64,000 nucleotides of DNA, taken from the NCBI GenBank assembly GCA_022747635.1, contig JAKTNV010000003.1, positions 101,292,454 to 101,356,453 on the forward strand. Reading direction: 5' to 3'. The position numbers and the translations under genes were made by a program. Under the pieces are notes generated by a model. The model ran no database searches. It worked only from the letters and a program-made list of their open reading frames with translations, and was not told the DNA's origin. The DNA is from Hetaerina americana. Taxonomy: Eukaryota > Arthropoda > Insecta > Odonata > Calopterygidae. Position 1 is the first letter of the stretch. Every line of letters begins with the position of its first letter. This document shows positions 47,836 to 61,956 of the stretch, one piece after another.

Positions 47836-48780
47836 TGACAGAATTTCTCGCGAGAAGTTCAAAGCACGATGTGACGTCTGGCTGCTCAACACTTTAGATT
47901 ATCTCCACTAAGTAACTAAAATCGAAGCATGGAAAAATATCAGCGTTTCTGATTTGAGGCAGGGAATTCTGGGATACGCGAAATCAACTCGAATCGTTTA
48001 ATCGGATTAGAGTGAAAATTAATCTAGTAGAAATCAAACTTAAATCTTATTTTCGTCAGTCATTTCTCTTTTAGAAAGACGTAACCCGAAATTTCGTTTT
48101 TTTAATATTTACCTATGGAGTTTGATTTCGTTATGAGTTTGATTTCGAGAAGAGTATTATTTTTTACCATGAAAGATATATTTCTGTTCTTTAGAGAATA
48201 TTGGGCTGACTGCTAAAATTGGCAATATTGAAGTGGTAAGAATATTTCAGTTTTACTGAACATTATCTCATTGGGTATTGTTTCGAGGTCTTACATTTAA
48301 ACTAATTGTTTGAGTTTAAATGGAGAGTCGCTTGTTGACTTCTCTTCTTTTAAATGCATTTCATTTTATTTGTACGGTGAGTTGGTGATTTTCACGATGC
48401 AGTTGAGCAGAAATCTCAGTCTACTAATCTCTTTTATTGAATCGATTTTAAATCGATACAACATCGGCACCGATTAAATGAAACTAAAAATTCTATTAAA
48501 AGGAATCATTCCAAATGAGGCATGATTATCAAATTTGAGAAATAATTAATTTTTACAAAATTTCAATTAAATTATATCGGGAGAAAATTGTTCACCTTTC
48601 CGTAGTAGAAGAATTCCAATGTGTTTCGCCGTTTTATGTCAAGCTTTGCACTCTGTCAAGTGTGATAACGAGAGTGTAGAGCTAGCTGCAATGCAACGAA
48701 GGGACCATCATGGCGAAGAGAGCTAAAAACCGACACATATCGTTGTTGCACTCTTTTAAACGCCGCCGACGGCCTAAAAT
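47836..48780. other. intergenic sequence
   Basis: No feature recognised. Confidence 0.4.
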
Positions 48781-51060
48781 GATGACGATACAATGAAATC
48801 GCGGAGGAAATAAAACATGCAAAAAGAGAAGCAAATTTAATTATGATCTGGGATCAAAGTGGGATCTTTGGAGAAGGAAAATATGGCAAAGCCGTAGAAA
48901 GATAAAAAATTGGAAAATGAAATGCAACAGAGGAAATACTTTTGCAGTCTTGTTAACAATGCAAATAAATTGAGGAAACACGCCATTTTTGAACCACTTC
49001 GAAGGAGATAAGCGTGTAAGATGCCCGTGGATATGTAATGAAAATGTCTTTATCTATATGAAAATTTTATCAAAATGTCTACACACTTGGGAGCGAAGAT
49101 TTAGAAATCAAAGAAAGGGCATATACAATATCAACAGTAATCGCAATTGGTATTAATGTATTAAAGAAGGGCCATCTGAATTTGATGTAGGCAATGAAGA
49201 AAATATTGCTGTCAGAAATATTGAAAGAATCGAGGCAAGGAGGACGTTCCTATATAGGATTGACCAATGAAGATCGCAAGATATGAAGTGTTGATCATTG
49301 GAATCCACAAAAGAAATTTTAGTTCGAAGTAGTAATGGACACAGACGAAATAATTGACCTGATAGAAGAAAGTAGAAAAGAATTAACGATTGAGGGATGG
49401 TTTAAGTGTCAAAAATATTTAAGAAATGAAATCTGCCTAAATGATAGGAAAAATATGGAAGAATTGGCGAAGTTCCTGCGTGAAAAGGTGATGTACAGCC
49501 TAGTTCAAGGAAAGTAGCTTACATACCCGTGAATCCTCGTTATAATGAACGCCGAGCAAAGTTTGATGCCATTCGGGAAAGCAATGGTAAAATTTTTATT
49601 TCTATATATTTATAAAGCCAGCGGATGGAGAGAGCACTGGGGCAATTGTTTTGACGGAAAAGAATACATCTCAGACTACTGGAAGAAGAGAATACTGTTG
49701 AATGTGATGATTCGAAAGAGTAAATTCTCAAATATAAATTCTCACACTGCAAAGAGGGATTTATAGGGAATCAGATATATTCTCGGAAGGAATTGAAAAA
49801 ATCTGGAAATAGGTTTTTGACTCAAATGTATTACTTAATATGTGAATGCATGAGAGGAAAAATATGGATAAGAAAATTGAAATCCTCCCATACCACAAGA
49901 GAGAATGTGGGAAAAGTAGGAACATTTTAGAACAATAGAGTTTGACGACTCCTGCGTTGGATATTTTGGCAAGAATAATTTACCGAAGAATGGAGAAAAG
50001 AACGGAAAAGTATTTAAGTGGGGTTCGATTTGGATTAAGAAAAAGTAAACGAGCGTTTCGCACTTAGACTCATCGTAGAGAAGAGGATGCAGAAAGACCA
50101 ACCACCTTAATTGCATTCGTGGATCTGTAGAAAGCTTTTAACAAGGTGGACTAGAATATAATTCCACGTATCCTAAAAGAAATTGGAATGAATTGCAATG
50201 CCAGGAAAGATACACGCTTTATATATAGAGCAGGCGACAGTGATTAGATGTGGTGAAAGCAGGGAAAAATCTAAAATAAAGAAATGAGTAAGTCAGGGCT
50301 GCTTATTATCGCCCCCGATCTTAGGTGTGTACATTGAGAAGGCAGTTAATGAACTCAAGGAAAAGCTAAGATAGATGGTAAATGGAATACAGGGAGAAAA
50401 GAATGAACGTGTTTCAGTTTGCGAATGACATAGCTATACTTACAGATAAGAAAGGAGACCGCACGAGGGTACTAGCTCGTATGGAGATGGGGATAAGAAC
50501 AGGTACAATCTTAAGATAAGCTACAATGAGAACAAGGCAATGATCTGTAGTCGAAGTACGAAGATAATATTCAAGTAAGACTTGGTAAAGACATACTGGT
50601 AGAAGTGAAAGAATCATGCTATTTAGGCAGCAAAACGGCAGGGATCGAAGAAGAAAGAGGATTATAGTAAGCAGGAGATGGTCGCTTCTATAATTCTCTG
50701 AAGCGAAGAAGGCTTTCTATCAGAAAAAACACTACTAATGACTGAAACTAATGATACTAGTGGTACTCGTCGACACATATGGAAGCGGATCGGTGGGAAT
50801 TATAAAAGGAGTGTAATTTTCTACAGCTCTTAGACATAGACGATCAAAGCTAAGGATCGTATTGAAAGTTTGAAGTGATAGGTATGTGGTTCTTGTGAAA
50901 AACGATGAAAATGGATAAAATGAGGGTGGTTAAATACTTCTAAGAGTGAGTAAAGAAAACTTACAAAAAAGACGATAACTAATTTGCTGAAGACCAAGAC
51001 CCAATTGAAGAAGACATAGATGGGAAGAACTACAGAGTAAGATCAAAGAGGTGAATCACG
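48780..51060 (+). pseudogene. decayed LINE (endonuclease and reverse transcriptase remnants)
   Basis: In broken + frames the sequence reads IWDQSGIFGEGKYGKAVER (near 48845), like the GDWN.. GEGKYGKVVG region of insect LINE endonucleases. RT pieces are IYRRMEKRTEKYLSGVRFGL (near 49978), TLIAFVDL-KAFNKVD (near 50107), KSGLLLSP and VYIEKAVNELKE (near 50295). Stops and shifts occur every few dozen codons. It resembles the RTE/CR1-like elements often mis-annotated as craniofacial development protein 2. A short open frame at 49335-49517 is part of it. Confidence 0.75.
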
Positions 51061-51065
51061 AGGAT

Positions 51066-51132
51066 TATTCCTTTTTCCTATTACCTTTTCCTATTACCTT
51101 TTCCTATTCCTTTTTCCTATTACCTTTTCCAT
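51066..51132. repeat. pyrimidine minisatellite
   Basis: Five or so imperfect copies of cctattaccttttt-type 12-13 bp units directly after the LINE remnant; may be derived from its 3' tail. Confidence 0.8.
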
Positions 51133-54100
51133 TTTCTCCGTCATTTACGGCTTTTCCAATCGCTTCTTGTAAATTCTCCTTGCGCCTCACCTCGCCCAAG
51201 TAGTCGCCAATCGCGCCAACCAATTATTTTTCAAGAAATGAATATTTGTAACGCTCAAACTTCATTAAACAACATCTAGATTTTTTATCCATCCATGAAC
51301 TACAGTGCTTCTCTATCGTCGCCGACTACAGTTTCTTCCGTCGTCTTCAAGAAGGTCCTTTCATCCATAAACTGCTTCTCTATATTATTCATCCAGTGTA
51401 TGTTCCTTCCTATCTTTCTACTGCCCTTTTTCTTCAACCCCTCCTCATCCCCGGGATTTTCTCCCCAGTTTGAATGCAATCTTCGCCTTCTCTTAATTTT
51501 AAAATAATCACGGTCAACACGTTAAAATTCATGCGTAAAGAGATGCGCTAAAAAGTTAAAAATAGTAGTCTTTAAATATGCTTTCGTGTAGTCAGCAATG
51601 AACTGTGAGCAGTTCGTTGCAAAACTATTAAAGGGCTTAAATATGCCCCACCCCCTGGTGGCGGCCGTCACTTCCTGTGCGCCCCTCACAGGTTGGGTGC
51701 CATTCAGAAATGACCGGTATTAATCAGTCAGGAGGAGATCTAACGAGTAGATTATGCTGAATATTTTCTTATGTTCTTATTTTCAAAATTTGGACAAGTT
51801 ATGCGCCAAGAATTCGCAGAGTCATACAATTAAACATCTCTCAAAACAAGTGGCAGGGTTTTAGTTCCTCTCTTTCATAGTCAAAAGTCATATCTTAAGC
51901 TCTTTAGTGAAGAAAGTCACTCGGAGTAACAGAAAGAATGGCATCAGCGGTATGCAAGCCCGCCTACTTCATGATTTCCAATTTACAAGTAGGTTCTACA
52001 TTCACATGAACATCGTGCGAGCCCCCACGAGGAGTATGGCAGGGGATGTTTTAACTTCATTATTCTCATGTAAATGTTGTAGTCGTAATGGAAATATCAG
52101 ATTACGGTTAAGATTTTCGCGTTTTGTAGTGTTGGAGTATTCAACTTTGTTCCTATTGTGATGGCGAATCATGTTAGGGAGGAACGTGCGTTTAAATCCA
52201 TCTCTGTCCGGGTCCATATCTCATATTTTATTAGGTTGGTCTAATTAACCATCTAATGTGAGGGCTCCAGGACTAAGGACCCTCTGCACCGTCAGTAAAT
52301 TCAATATTCTTGTACTTCTTCAAAAGTTTCGTTGATAAACTCGCCAGATGTCTTCCTGTTTGAAGAAACTTCTGTCCTAGTTTTTCAGGTAACATGACGT
52401 ACTTACTTTCTTTTGTTAATAAGTTTTGACCACCACTGCTGATCGTGTTTAAATTTGATTCCTTATTTAACATTTCCTCCGAAGGGCTATGCGGTTGTCG
52501 CTGATAAGTAGCGCGGTTCAATGGCGTTTATGGAAGTATTTTTCTGTCCTCTTGAAATACGTGTATATCCTTGGAGGCTTCCAAATGGGGCCTGCCGGGC
52601 GGCAGTAGACGCCAGTGTGCGGGGAATCGTTAACCGCTCGGTAATTATTCCCTACCTTATTCGTTCTGAGTGCTAAGTGAAAATGACTGGTGTCATTAGA
52701 CGGTAAGTGGTCCCGGATGTTCCTAAAATAAATCCCTCCGGCCCACTTTGACAATAAAATAAATTTATACACGTAAAATGTGGTGTTTTTTTCCGGCGAA
52801 TGACTTGAGCAAAAAATAGTGTACTAACTTCGAGTACAGGTGTATGAGAGAATAATCGAGCATCTTAAAATATAGATGCATCGCAAAGATAAGTTCTTCT
52901 GAGCCGTCTTCGTTTAGATCATTTCAGGTATTCGAGGAATTTTGTTTTCGGTGTTAGCTATAACAGCTGTCGGTTGAAGTTGAACCGAAGCACTAAAAAC
53001 GCACCAAATCTCGTTTTGTGGGATTCCTTCTTCTCCTTCATAAACAAATGCCGATCAAAGTTCGTATCGTGCGCGCTTGTGATGTCGGATCATGGCAAAG
53101 GAGAAGAAATACCTGATCCCGAGACGGCGGGGGGGGGGGGAGAGGAGAGAGGTGGAGGAATTGAAACGAAGCAAAGGAAATGGGGAAGGAGAAGCGGAGA
53201 GCGGCTGACTCCCCGTTGGAATTCACGGCTGACGTCTTGTTTCGCGGATCCCATTCCCCGTGCTTCGCTCCACATTGCAAGTGGGCGTTCATTCCCTTAT
53301 TTGAAAGCGTCCGCTTTTCAGCTGCGAATTTTAGCATTATTCAAGCAATTTCATTGAAATTGTTTTAGTCCAATAATTTATATTTTTTAACAATCTATAG
53401 AGACACCATGCACGTCAGTCGTCTTTGCATGTCCGAAGTTTGGAAAGTAGTGGAGGTGGATGTTAAATATGGAAGTAATTGTATGGGATTGGGTTTTTTT
53501 TGAGTATTTTAAATGTCGATTCCATGTACAGTTTCGGATTAAAAGCAGTTCCGGAATATAAATGTAATTTCACATGTGTACTTCAGTGATGTATGTATTC
53601 GTTATCCTTTTGGCAAATGGAAAGAAGTAGGACTCTGCGAAAGTTTGGTTGAATTCGATAATTGATTTGCATTGAATCCGGATTGAACGAACCTGAACCG
53701 CACTAATATTCAAGGTAACAATTTCAAAGTTCAGAAATAATTCGCCTTGACCGGGGTGATGAATAATTATTACTCTCTGAACATGCTGCATTGTAATGCG
53801 CATGAACGGATGCCCCTGTTAATCGCGGCATCTCCCGCTGCTTCTTTAAAATTACACATTAATTTGAATCGAAACATTTCCGTTTAGCGTACAAGATATG
53901 TTTCATCGAGTGCCGACGCAGTTCTGCAAGCACCGTAGTCTTATTTTCATCTTGTCTAAAATATCCGCTGGGAGGAATTTACAGAGCTCCCGGCGAGCAT
54001 GTGCATTGAGTATTCATCATGTCAAATGAACTAATATTTGTCATTTTAATGGGTCACCGTATAAAACCTGGGCACGTAACCAAAATAGTATTGCCAAGGT

Positions 54101-56294
54101 CAAAATTCGCATCCACATTCCGCGAACCTCACCCGATTTCTCGAAGGATATGAAGTTGGCATGTAAAACATGCCATGCTTCGTAATATTTTCAATTCATT
54201 TCTGCATTAAGTTTACCTCATACCGATATTACTTGCTGGGATATCAGTGTATTTCATTATCACATAAAAATTATCTTTTGAATATGGAATATCTGGGATA
54301 ATTTTAGTAGTTAAATGTAAAACTCTGCAGATTTAACACATCCCTATTTGCCTGCTTAATCCGCGTGCTTATGGTAATTCCAAGCCTGTATCAAGTTGTT
54401 GTTATCCGAGATTTTAATTTTAATTCAAGTATCTCAATTCCTAAGACTCTTAAAGGAGAACCTTAAAATTTTCTAGTTGTTATGGGTACGATTGGGTTTT
54501 AGACTCCAAAGTAAAATACAGTAAAATAATAAATAAATACTAAAATCAAATGGCAAAAAGCATCATTCGGTGTGAGTTGACGAAACCCATAATTGTGATC
54601 AACCTATTAGTACAGTAGTATAGTACCTTTGAGTACTTCATTCTTCCAGTAAGAGTATAACAATAATAAATCAATTTCTATAATAACAGAAGCAAGACAA
54701 TCCTTGCCTGCCAAATTATTATTGCGCCCACGAGATCTGATTTATCTCGCAGTAGTCGGCAATATCAACTCCACGAACTTCCCCTCCCCAACTGCCCTTC
54801 GTGGAGTCCCGTCATTTTCCGCCACTTGATCGCCGAAGAAGGGTCCCGCCATAGAAATATCCAAAATAATAGTGCGTGTTCTTTTTTTATGTTTTCTTTA
54901 CTGTGTGTGTTCCTGTGGAATTAAACAAATTGGTCATCACTTTCGTGACTTTTCGTTCATTGAATTTTCTAAAGATAAAAAAATTATTTTTTCATTTACT
55001 TGCATCAGTTCAAAGTCGCGGTGATGTCGGAGATGCTTTGTGAACATAGAATTCAAAATAATATTTTTATTCATAGAATACTGCCATTTCATCCCTTTCG
55101 AATCCCACTCCATACTAATTTTAGTCCCCGTGGCCCAGTCAAAAACAGTTCTTTTCCTTGGTCTTACTCGGCGGTGAAAACAGATTAGCGTTGATTGCTG
55201 AATGTTTGTCGCGGGTTGACCACGTGCCTCAGGATTCTTTAGTCTTTTATTGTTTGGCAGACAACTTAAGGAAAAATGAAGTGGCATACTTGTAAGTCGG
55301 GTCCGAGTTGGACAGGAGATCACCCAACATCACATCTGTTTTATCTCTTTTACGTCCGCCCAATATTTTTCCCAAATAACCGTATGGCATTGTATTCCAT
55401 ATCTTCAGCAGATCTTATCTCCTTCTTTCGATCCTTTTATTCAATAATGCCTGCGCTGGAAGTTTTATGTTGTGGTCGCCACACCTCTCACCCAGTCGCC
55501 TCTGGTGGATCATTAGCCATTCCACTGTTGTTGGAGTCCTTCCATTTGTTTTTATTATTCGATTTCTTCTGTTGTTTTAATCACGGCTCTTTTTTAAGTT
55601 GTCTTCTCTTAATGTCCATGCCCTTTCCTTGGGCCCCTCCGAGAGAGTGTGTGTGGTCGCGTCGCCGCTTCACAGGGGTGGGCGCCACTTTCATTCACCC
55701 CGCAACCAGAAGTTGTGCTGCCCGAAGGTTGGTTCGTCGACGCCCTTCCCTCGGACCTCTTCTAGGCTAGCCTCTTCATTTCTTCCTCCATGCCACGATT
55801 CGCTTCTCTCTTCGTGTGACCAAGACGCTCTTCCATTATTGTTCTATCCCTGAATTTCCTCCCCATCCATTCTTCCTTCTGCTACCCCTTTTCTTCTGGT
55901 GATTTTAATCCAATCAGTACCTCTAATTTGTTTGTCTCGTCTAGTTTTCGTTGTATTTTCATCAAATGTGTGTATTTATTCTTTAATTCTCAGTTGGGCG
56001 TATTAATTGGTGTTTTCTCCTCGCTTCATTCGATGATAATTTTCTTCTATTGCACCCAATTTCCATCGCTCTCAATCCCGTGCCCCAGTTGCTTCCCCGG
56101 TTTACCAGCCGATCAATTGAAGCAGAGCCGTATCCCTAAATGAGCTAATTGCGTGCCCGAGTGCACCCTTCGATCGGACGAAACCAATTTAGTGAAGGGT
56201 GCCCGCATACGTTAGGCGGGATCAATTATTGGCTGCCGGCTTAGGGGCGACTGTCACTACAGTCAGGAGATGGGGGGGGGAAACGATTCTACGA
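51133..56294. other. 5 kb intergenic stretch without recognised gene
   Basis: CpG-rich. 53040-53300 is locally GC-rich with a 12-G run, and frames there (for example 52974-53357 +) are not recognisable. 55270-55850 is another GC-rhythmic patch. A hairpin (GCACCCTTC / GAAGGGTGC) sits at 56163-56202. Promoters or regulatory DNA are possible but not shown. Confidence 0.4.
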
Positions 56295-56605
56295 GGGGAT
56301 CGGGATGGTACGGTGGCTAACGCATAGGCTTCCCACCGAGAGGGACCGAGTTCGAATCCTGGAGACGACAGATATTTTTCAGTGGTATCCCGATCCCTAC
56401 TTGAGGTGCTTTGTGGAGAGCACTTTGAGTGAGTACGACGTCCGTCGGATGGGACGTTAAACTGCGGACCCCTTAGAGCCTTTCGATAAGGGTAAGCTAA
56501 TGCCGACGCCGGGTTTCACCTTACACTTCCTGCATTCTCATCCATCCCTAATGGCGCAAATGACCTTAGCTGTCGGTCGCCTCCCCTAAAACCGCTACTA
56601 CTTTC
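56295..56605 (+). mobile_element. tRNA-derived SINE, family B, copy 2
   Basis: Head gatcgggatggtacggtggc, B box gagttcgaatcctgg, and the same body landmarks as copy 1 (cagtggtatcccgatcccta, gtccgtcggatgggacgtta, taatgccgacgccgggtttc). The body is better conserved between copies than the tRNA-like head. Confidence 0.85.
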
Positions 56606-58035
56606 TGCGACGCCCTCTGGGAATTCGTTGCATTAGTTCTCATAGTACGTCTTGAATTGCCATGATTTAATGTTTGTTGATTGAAATTGTAGAGAGAAAT
56701 TGTTGTGCTCGATATCTAATGCAATATGCCTAATCGCTGATGCTTAAGTGAATTCAAACGCTGAGCTCGCCTCATTGCCATCCGCTAGACCCAAAATTTG
56801 CTGTTTCCGAACGTGCGTGCGCTTATTTACATTTCGTCGCGTACCCACGGTCTCTTCTCCCATTGAAATGGTAGAAAAAAGGGAGAGGTTGCCCGAGGGC
56901 ATATTCCAGGTCTGCCCCACCCGCCTTCATCCCTTTCCCCGCCGGTCGGCAATTTTCGCTCCGTAATCAGTCGGCAAGAATGCCTCGCCGCCCTCTCCCC
57001 TTTCCGCTCTCGTGTTTCGAGCGACGCGGCGGATTCCACGGCTCGTCTTCCTCGTGAGCCCTTCCGCCCTCGTGCCATCCGCCCTCGGGGTGCTCCGGAG
57101 CGGATTTGATCCGGCGAGCCGTTTTTGCGGCGAGAGGCAGTCTTGGGGGCGACTTCTCCCGCACGATCGTCGGAGGATGCTTGAATGTGAACGCGGATGG
57201 ATTACCATAGCGGTGAATTGAAATTCAGAGGGAGAGCGATCAATTACGCAATGATCAGTTGATCTTGTGGGCCCTTTCACGTCATTCGTTGAACCCTCGC
57301 TTGATTCATACGTACTCCCGGGTTTGCCGATCAGAACTGAAGGAATCGGTTTGTGTTATTGTTTTCACGTATTACGTGTGGCTATTCGCATCTTTTTATT
57401 AAACATGCGCATTACGATTGATAGTTTTTTGATAATATCAAATACGTCAGGCAAGACGGATTTTTATTTTTTATTTTCATTAATTTCATGTCGTTTCATT
57501 AATCTTCTATGATGATATCATTATTTTTTATTGCGGTTTTTTCTACGTGTATTCTCACCGCCAAAACAATAGGTTTTCATGTACCTATTTTTCCTGAGTT
57601 AAGTATTTTTTTTGCCCTGAAATTACCTTGAATGTTGCTAAAATGTGCCTTAGTGTCGAAGCTTGAAGAATTTTTCGCATTCGCACCAAAGGAGTACACA
57701 AGTTGGTACACATGATGGGAAATATTGAGGTCATCTCGAGTGAATATGGATGGCTATATTATAGTGATCAAAACTTTTTTCGACATGCTTTAAATCCAAG
57801 GCCGTTGAACCTTCGAAGGTCATTGACGTAAGATGTTATTAGAAGGAAATATTTATCCGTATTATGTCCCTCATGGTAACGGCTCTTTTTAATTTTTCAT
57901 TTCAAGGCAGACAATATATTATTTTCAGGATTGATTTAATAAAATTGATTTATAGATGTATCTAATATTCAGCCCAGAAGTATTCAGCGATTCAAGGTTT
58001 ACATAATTAGATGTAGAGCTAGCCTCGTATTGAAG
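56606..58035. other. CpG-island-like intergenic sequence
   Basis: 56850-57230 is the most CpG-dense part of the window. Frames overlap on both strands (for example 56927-57280 -) without a recognisable protein. It could be a promoter-type CpG island; no TATA or initiator was decisive. Confidence 0.4.
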
Positions 58036-58245
58036 CTTCAGGCGTGCGGAATCCTTTTATTCAGCCCAGGGGGCGACAGGGCATTCTCCCGTGACACTTC
58101 CAGTTATCCTAAAGAGTTACGGCATTCAGAAAACCGCAGCTGTTGAATTTCAGCTGGAGATATTTCGAGTCGAGGATTTGAACCCGGGGCCCTCTGGTCA
58201 GTGGTCGAACATTCCACTTGGTCACCACCCCGGCACATTTAATCG
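58036..58245 (-). mobile_element. tRNA-derived SINE, minus strand
   Basis: The minus strand shows an A-box-like ggtggtgaccaagtggaatg and B box gggttcaaatcc, then a ~130-bp body ending near cagcccagggggcgacaggg (plus-strand text). Different body from families A and B. Confidence 0.55.
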
Positions 58246-60981
58246 AAAACCTATTTTCTTTTCCGAATATTTCAACAGCACATTTACGTGACCTATACAG
58301 AGGTTACGGAGTTTATTGCTCCGATTCGGCCTTCATTCAGAAATACCCCTTCAAAAATATACTAGCTTTTCTCCGAATCACTCAACGACGTTCTTAGTAG
58401 TCGCAAGTCACCTAGTTTCATCGTAGCCGAGGGTGTGACGGGTCGCGCCCTATATCCAGGTTACGCCGTAGCCTTGCCGGAGCTATTGACCAGAGAGCCC
58501 AGGTGCAAATTCGTGACGCCTTTGGGCATCCCCAGCCTCGTCCACGGTGTTTGGTTTTTCAGCTACTAGATCTTGCGGAGAAATGCCAGTGGCACAGGCA
58601 GCGGAACCATTTGGTGTGGGGAGAGGGAAGAGCTCAAGTCTTCTGGTTGGTCACTCTTGATGTTGTCGTGGAACAGGTTACCTTGCGTTTGAAAAAAAAA
58701 TATTTAGCTGTTTAACTGTTGACCTTTAGTTTTGCCAGGATAACCTATCGAAGAACCTAACAGGACCCTTTCACTTAAACTATTTATTGGTAATTGTTCA
58801 TTTAAGAGGTAAATTTTGGGTGGCCCAGAAATAAATAATGTAAAATAATGTAAAATAATGTAATTACTACATATAACAGTTTCTGTATGTTGCTTAGTAG
58901 ATGTGTGGCTAGGAATGTTCGGACACGAACCTTTGTCGTTGTGGAGAATTATAATTATTTTTATCAAATTCTTTCCCAAGGAAGGTAAAATAAGTCCCTA
59001 TGATTTACGTATTAAAATAAGCCCCCCCCCTCTTTCATAAAAATTGGGGTGTCCTTCATCCTTTATTTTACTGTGTCAGGTTTGCGCGAGAGAACAAGAA
59101 ATTATATCAGCGCGAATAATTATTTATATTTATTATGTGTTGATATGAATGATATATTTGGTGCCAGAAGTAAATGTGAGAACCTATCACCTTTCTCAGT
59201 CTTGATCCTGAACCAATACATTTATAACATTTAGCTGGCAACATATGATAAAATAAAGCAATTTTTGAATGACCTTGGTGCCACGATAAGCAATTTTGAA
59301 AAATTTGAATGGTACTTTAATTTTCGAAAGAGTATTCAGATTTGGGTTAAATATCGTCAGGTAACCAGTAATTACGAATTTATTTTAGTAGACAGTATTT
59401 CAGTAGACATTTTGACACCGTGTATGATATGACCTAGTCAAGAAGGAATCTTAGACCTCGGACATTGACACACTGGACTGATCAGGGAACGATGTAGAAC
59501 CCTTATTCGTTGTTTCAGAGCTCGCTTTTTTGGAGTGGGAAAGATTTCCCTCTTACATGGAAGGGAAATCTGGTCCTTTCTGCTGAACTACACATGAGTG
59601 GGCGATTTAAAAGGTTATCTTTCAAGAAAATCGTAGATTCAGGCTTTCGTATTTTGGTTTATTGGTCTCAGCTTGAAAGGTTTTAATCATGTTTTTATTC
59701 GTAATGAAGGCTTGTCATAGGTTTACAAAGACATTTCCTTCGGCAGCGTTTAGTTATGGACAAAGGTTCCTTAGGCCCTGGGATTCCGATGTAATTAAAT
59801 ATCCATAGTTCAAATTTGTACAGATTCCATTTTTGTTTTTTTTTAAATTTGTATTAAGCAACGGAAGAGATCAGATCTAACTAAACTAACCCTACAATTA
59901 AGCGAATTTTCGATCGGTTTCAAGAAGAAATACAAGTATGTCACCTCCTGGTGATGGTGCTGCTTGTTTTATAAATTCTCGATGAAATTCCGATATCAAA
60001 TGTATATTTTCAATTTTTAATAGTTTCATTTGCGTGAGACTCGTTAATTTTGAATTATTCTCGTTGATACTGAAGGAACTGGTAGTTTTTCAGACTTCCT
60101 CTCCTGTTCTCCGGATGTATTTCGTAGAAATGTGACTTGATGGACTCGCAGTTATTTTTGTGGGAATGTTTTTTTTTTGTACAGAGTTGGAATCCAGGCA
60201 CCAAGTATTAAAATTCTGCAGATATTTCGAATTTTTTCAGAATCCTCTCTGCAGTTGTGCCCGGAAATCGACCGCGCTGCGTGAGCGTGGAAATACAAAT
60301 TCAACAAGCTCGTTCTTTGGCGCGTGCATTAGCTTACAAGTATTTTAATTGATGAGCACAGTTTTACTTCGTCCTAATATTTAAATGCAAATTAAAAGTA
60401 GTTACGAGTCCGAGGATTGTTTTTTGTAGCTCTTCCTTGTTTTCTTGGCAGTTTATCACCATTTCTTCATAACCGAAATGTTTACTTCTCCCATTACCTT
60501 TTTGAAAAGCTCGGTTGTTGGGCTATCGTTGTAGTTTTTCTCATTCATTGTTGTGTCCATTTGGCTGTTATAAGTGTGAATAATAAGATTGTATCGTCTA
60601 CGTATTATTTTAGTTTTATCTACATTAATTTTCATTTTTTGTCTGTTCATTCTCACTTCCAAGGATGTGAATATTCTCATTTGTATATTACTTCTTTGTC
60701 AATATTGCTATTCCATGAACAAAGTGTACCATAGCCTTTGTTTCTCCACGTAAAGTTTGGGTCGAAAGTAGTCTGGTGTGTAATCACCCCCTGCCACACA
60801 CCCTAGCGGGGCCTTGTTGGTTACTGTGTAATAAAATAGTATTAAAAAGTAAATGAATTCCACGCAAAGTCCCGCCGTTCAAAGCTTTTTTCAAAAATGG
60901 TATTGAATACTGTGTACGTCAGACTATAGATTTGCAGTACGTCTATTTGAATTAAATTGTTGACTGGTCTCTTCCATAATG

Positions 60982-60982
<1 letters not shown>
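58246..60982. other. intergenic sequence
   Basis: No gene recognised. 58430-58690 has an unusual GC-rich block of unknown origin; a triplicated aataatgtaa lies at 58836-58862. Confidence 0.4.

Positions 60983-61059
<77 letters not shown>
60983..61059. repeat. (AT)n microsatellite
   Basis: About 77 bp of pure AT dinucleotides. Confidence 0.97.
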
Positions 61060-61062
<3 letters not shown>

Positions 61063-61956
61063 GTGGCAAGATAAATTTGGAGACCATTGCGATCATACAT
61101 CCCGTATAAGGGGGACACACTTTCTCACAATACATAATAACTGAAATCCACGAAAGGGCTACAATTTTTCGCCGTCATCCTGGTAATGTCGATGACCATG
61201 TTACAGTATCACGTCTCAAGGAAGGAAGCAGAAGCTCAGCAGCGAGAAACTGGTTTCTCATCGCGTCTCACCCCCGTCCGTTATCGTAATTTGTCCGTTT
61301 TGACTGGGGTTGGTGGAGTGATTTCTTTTTACGTGCATTCAGTAATTAAATCGTCCTCAGACAGCGAGTGACTCACTCTCTCGGCTTGCATTTGCGGGCT
61401 TTCCTCGAGTCCGTTCGCCACGTTTCGCGTTCCATCCGTTCGGCCCCGCGCGAAACCCATTCCCGAGCCTTCGAGTGGGGTTGCCGAGGAAGAAGGGGGC
61501 GGCGAGAATCAGGTGGGGGTGGGTGGTTGGGTGAATCATTTGGGCGTGGGCGGGTGGAGGGAGGAGAGGAGAGAGTGGCGCTCCTGGCTCTCGTGGAAGA
61601 AGATATGCCGCTCCTCACGACTTAATGGCATTGTTCTCATGCAGATGGTCTGTTGCCTCTCCCGCTCGTACCAGTGTGGCATTCCATTTTACTGGAGAAC
61701 GGCGTTCCTCGTCCCAATTAACCAGTTACAATTTCTTCTCCGCTCGCAGTGAAGTTTAAATGCCAATTTAAGGCCTTGGTTCCTTGAATTGTGCGCACGA
61801 AACGAACCACTAGGTCCTCAGGAGTAATGTTTAAGCTCCAGAGTCGATCTGTGAGTGAAACGCTGCTAGTTGTCCCAACGCGGGGCAGAACATGTTCCGT
61901 GGTATTAGGTTTCTGGCTGACTCATGCAATATTTTTGAAGTTGTTGATTGTAGTTC
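61060..61956. other. CpG-rich intergenic sequence
   Basis: 61370-61620 is GC-rich with overlapping frames on both strands but no recognisable protein. Confidence 0.4.

Noticed and set aside
53130..53145. Poly-G run as a G-quadruplex regulator
   Set aside because: A single G run in a GA-rich patch; no repeated G-tract pattern.
56827..57280. Overlapping frames in the CpG-dense patch
   Set aside because: All six frames are unusually open because stop codons are rare in GC-rich DNA; no domain.
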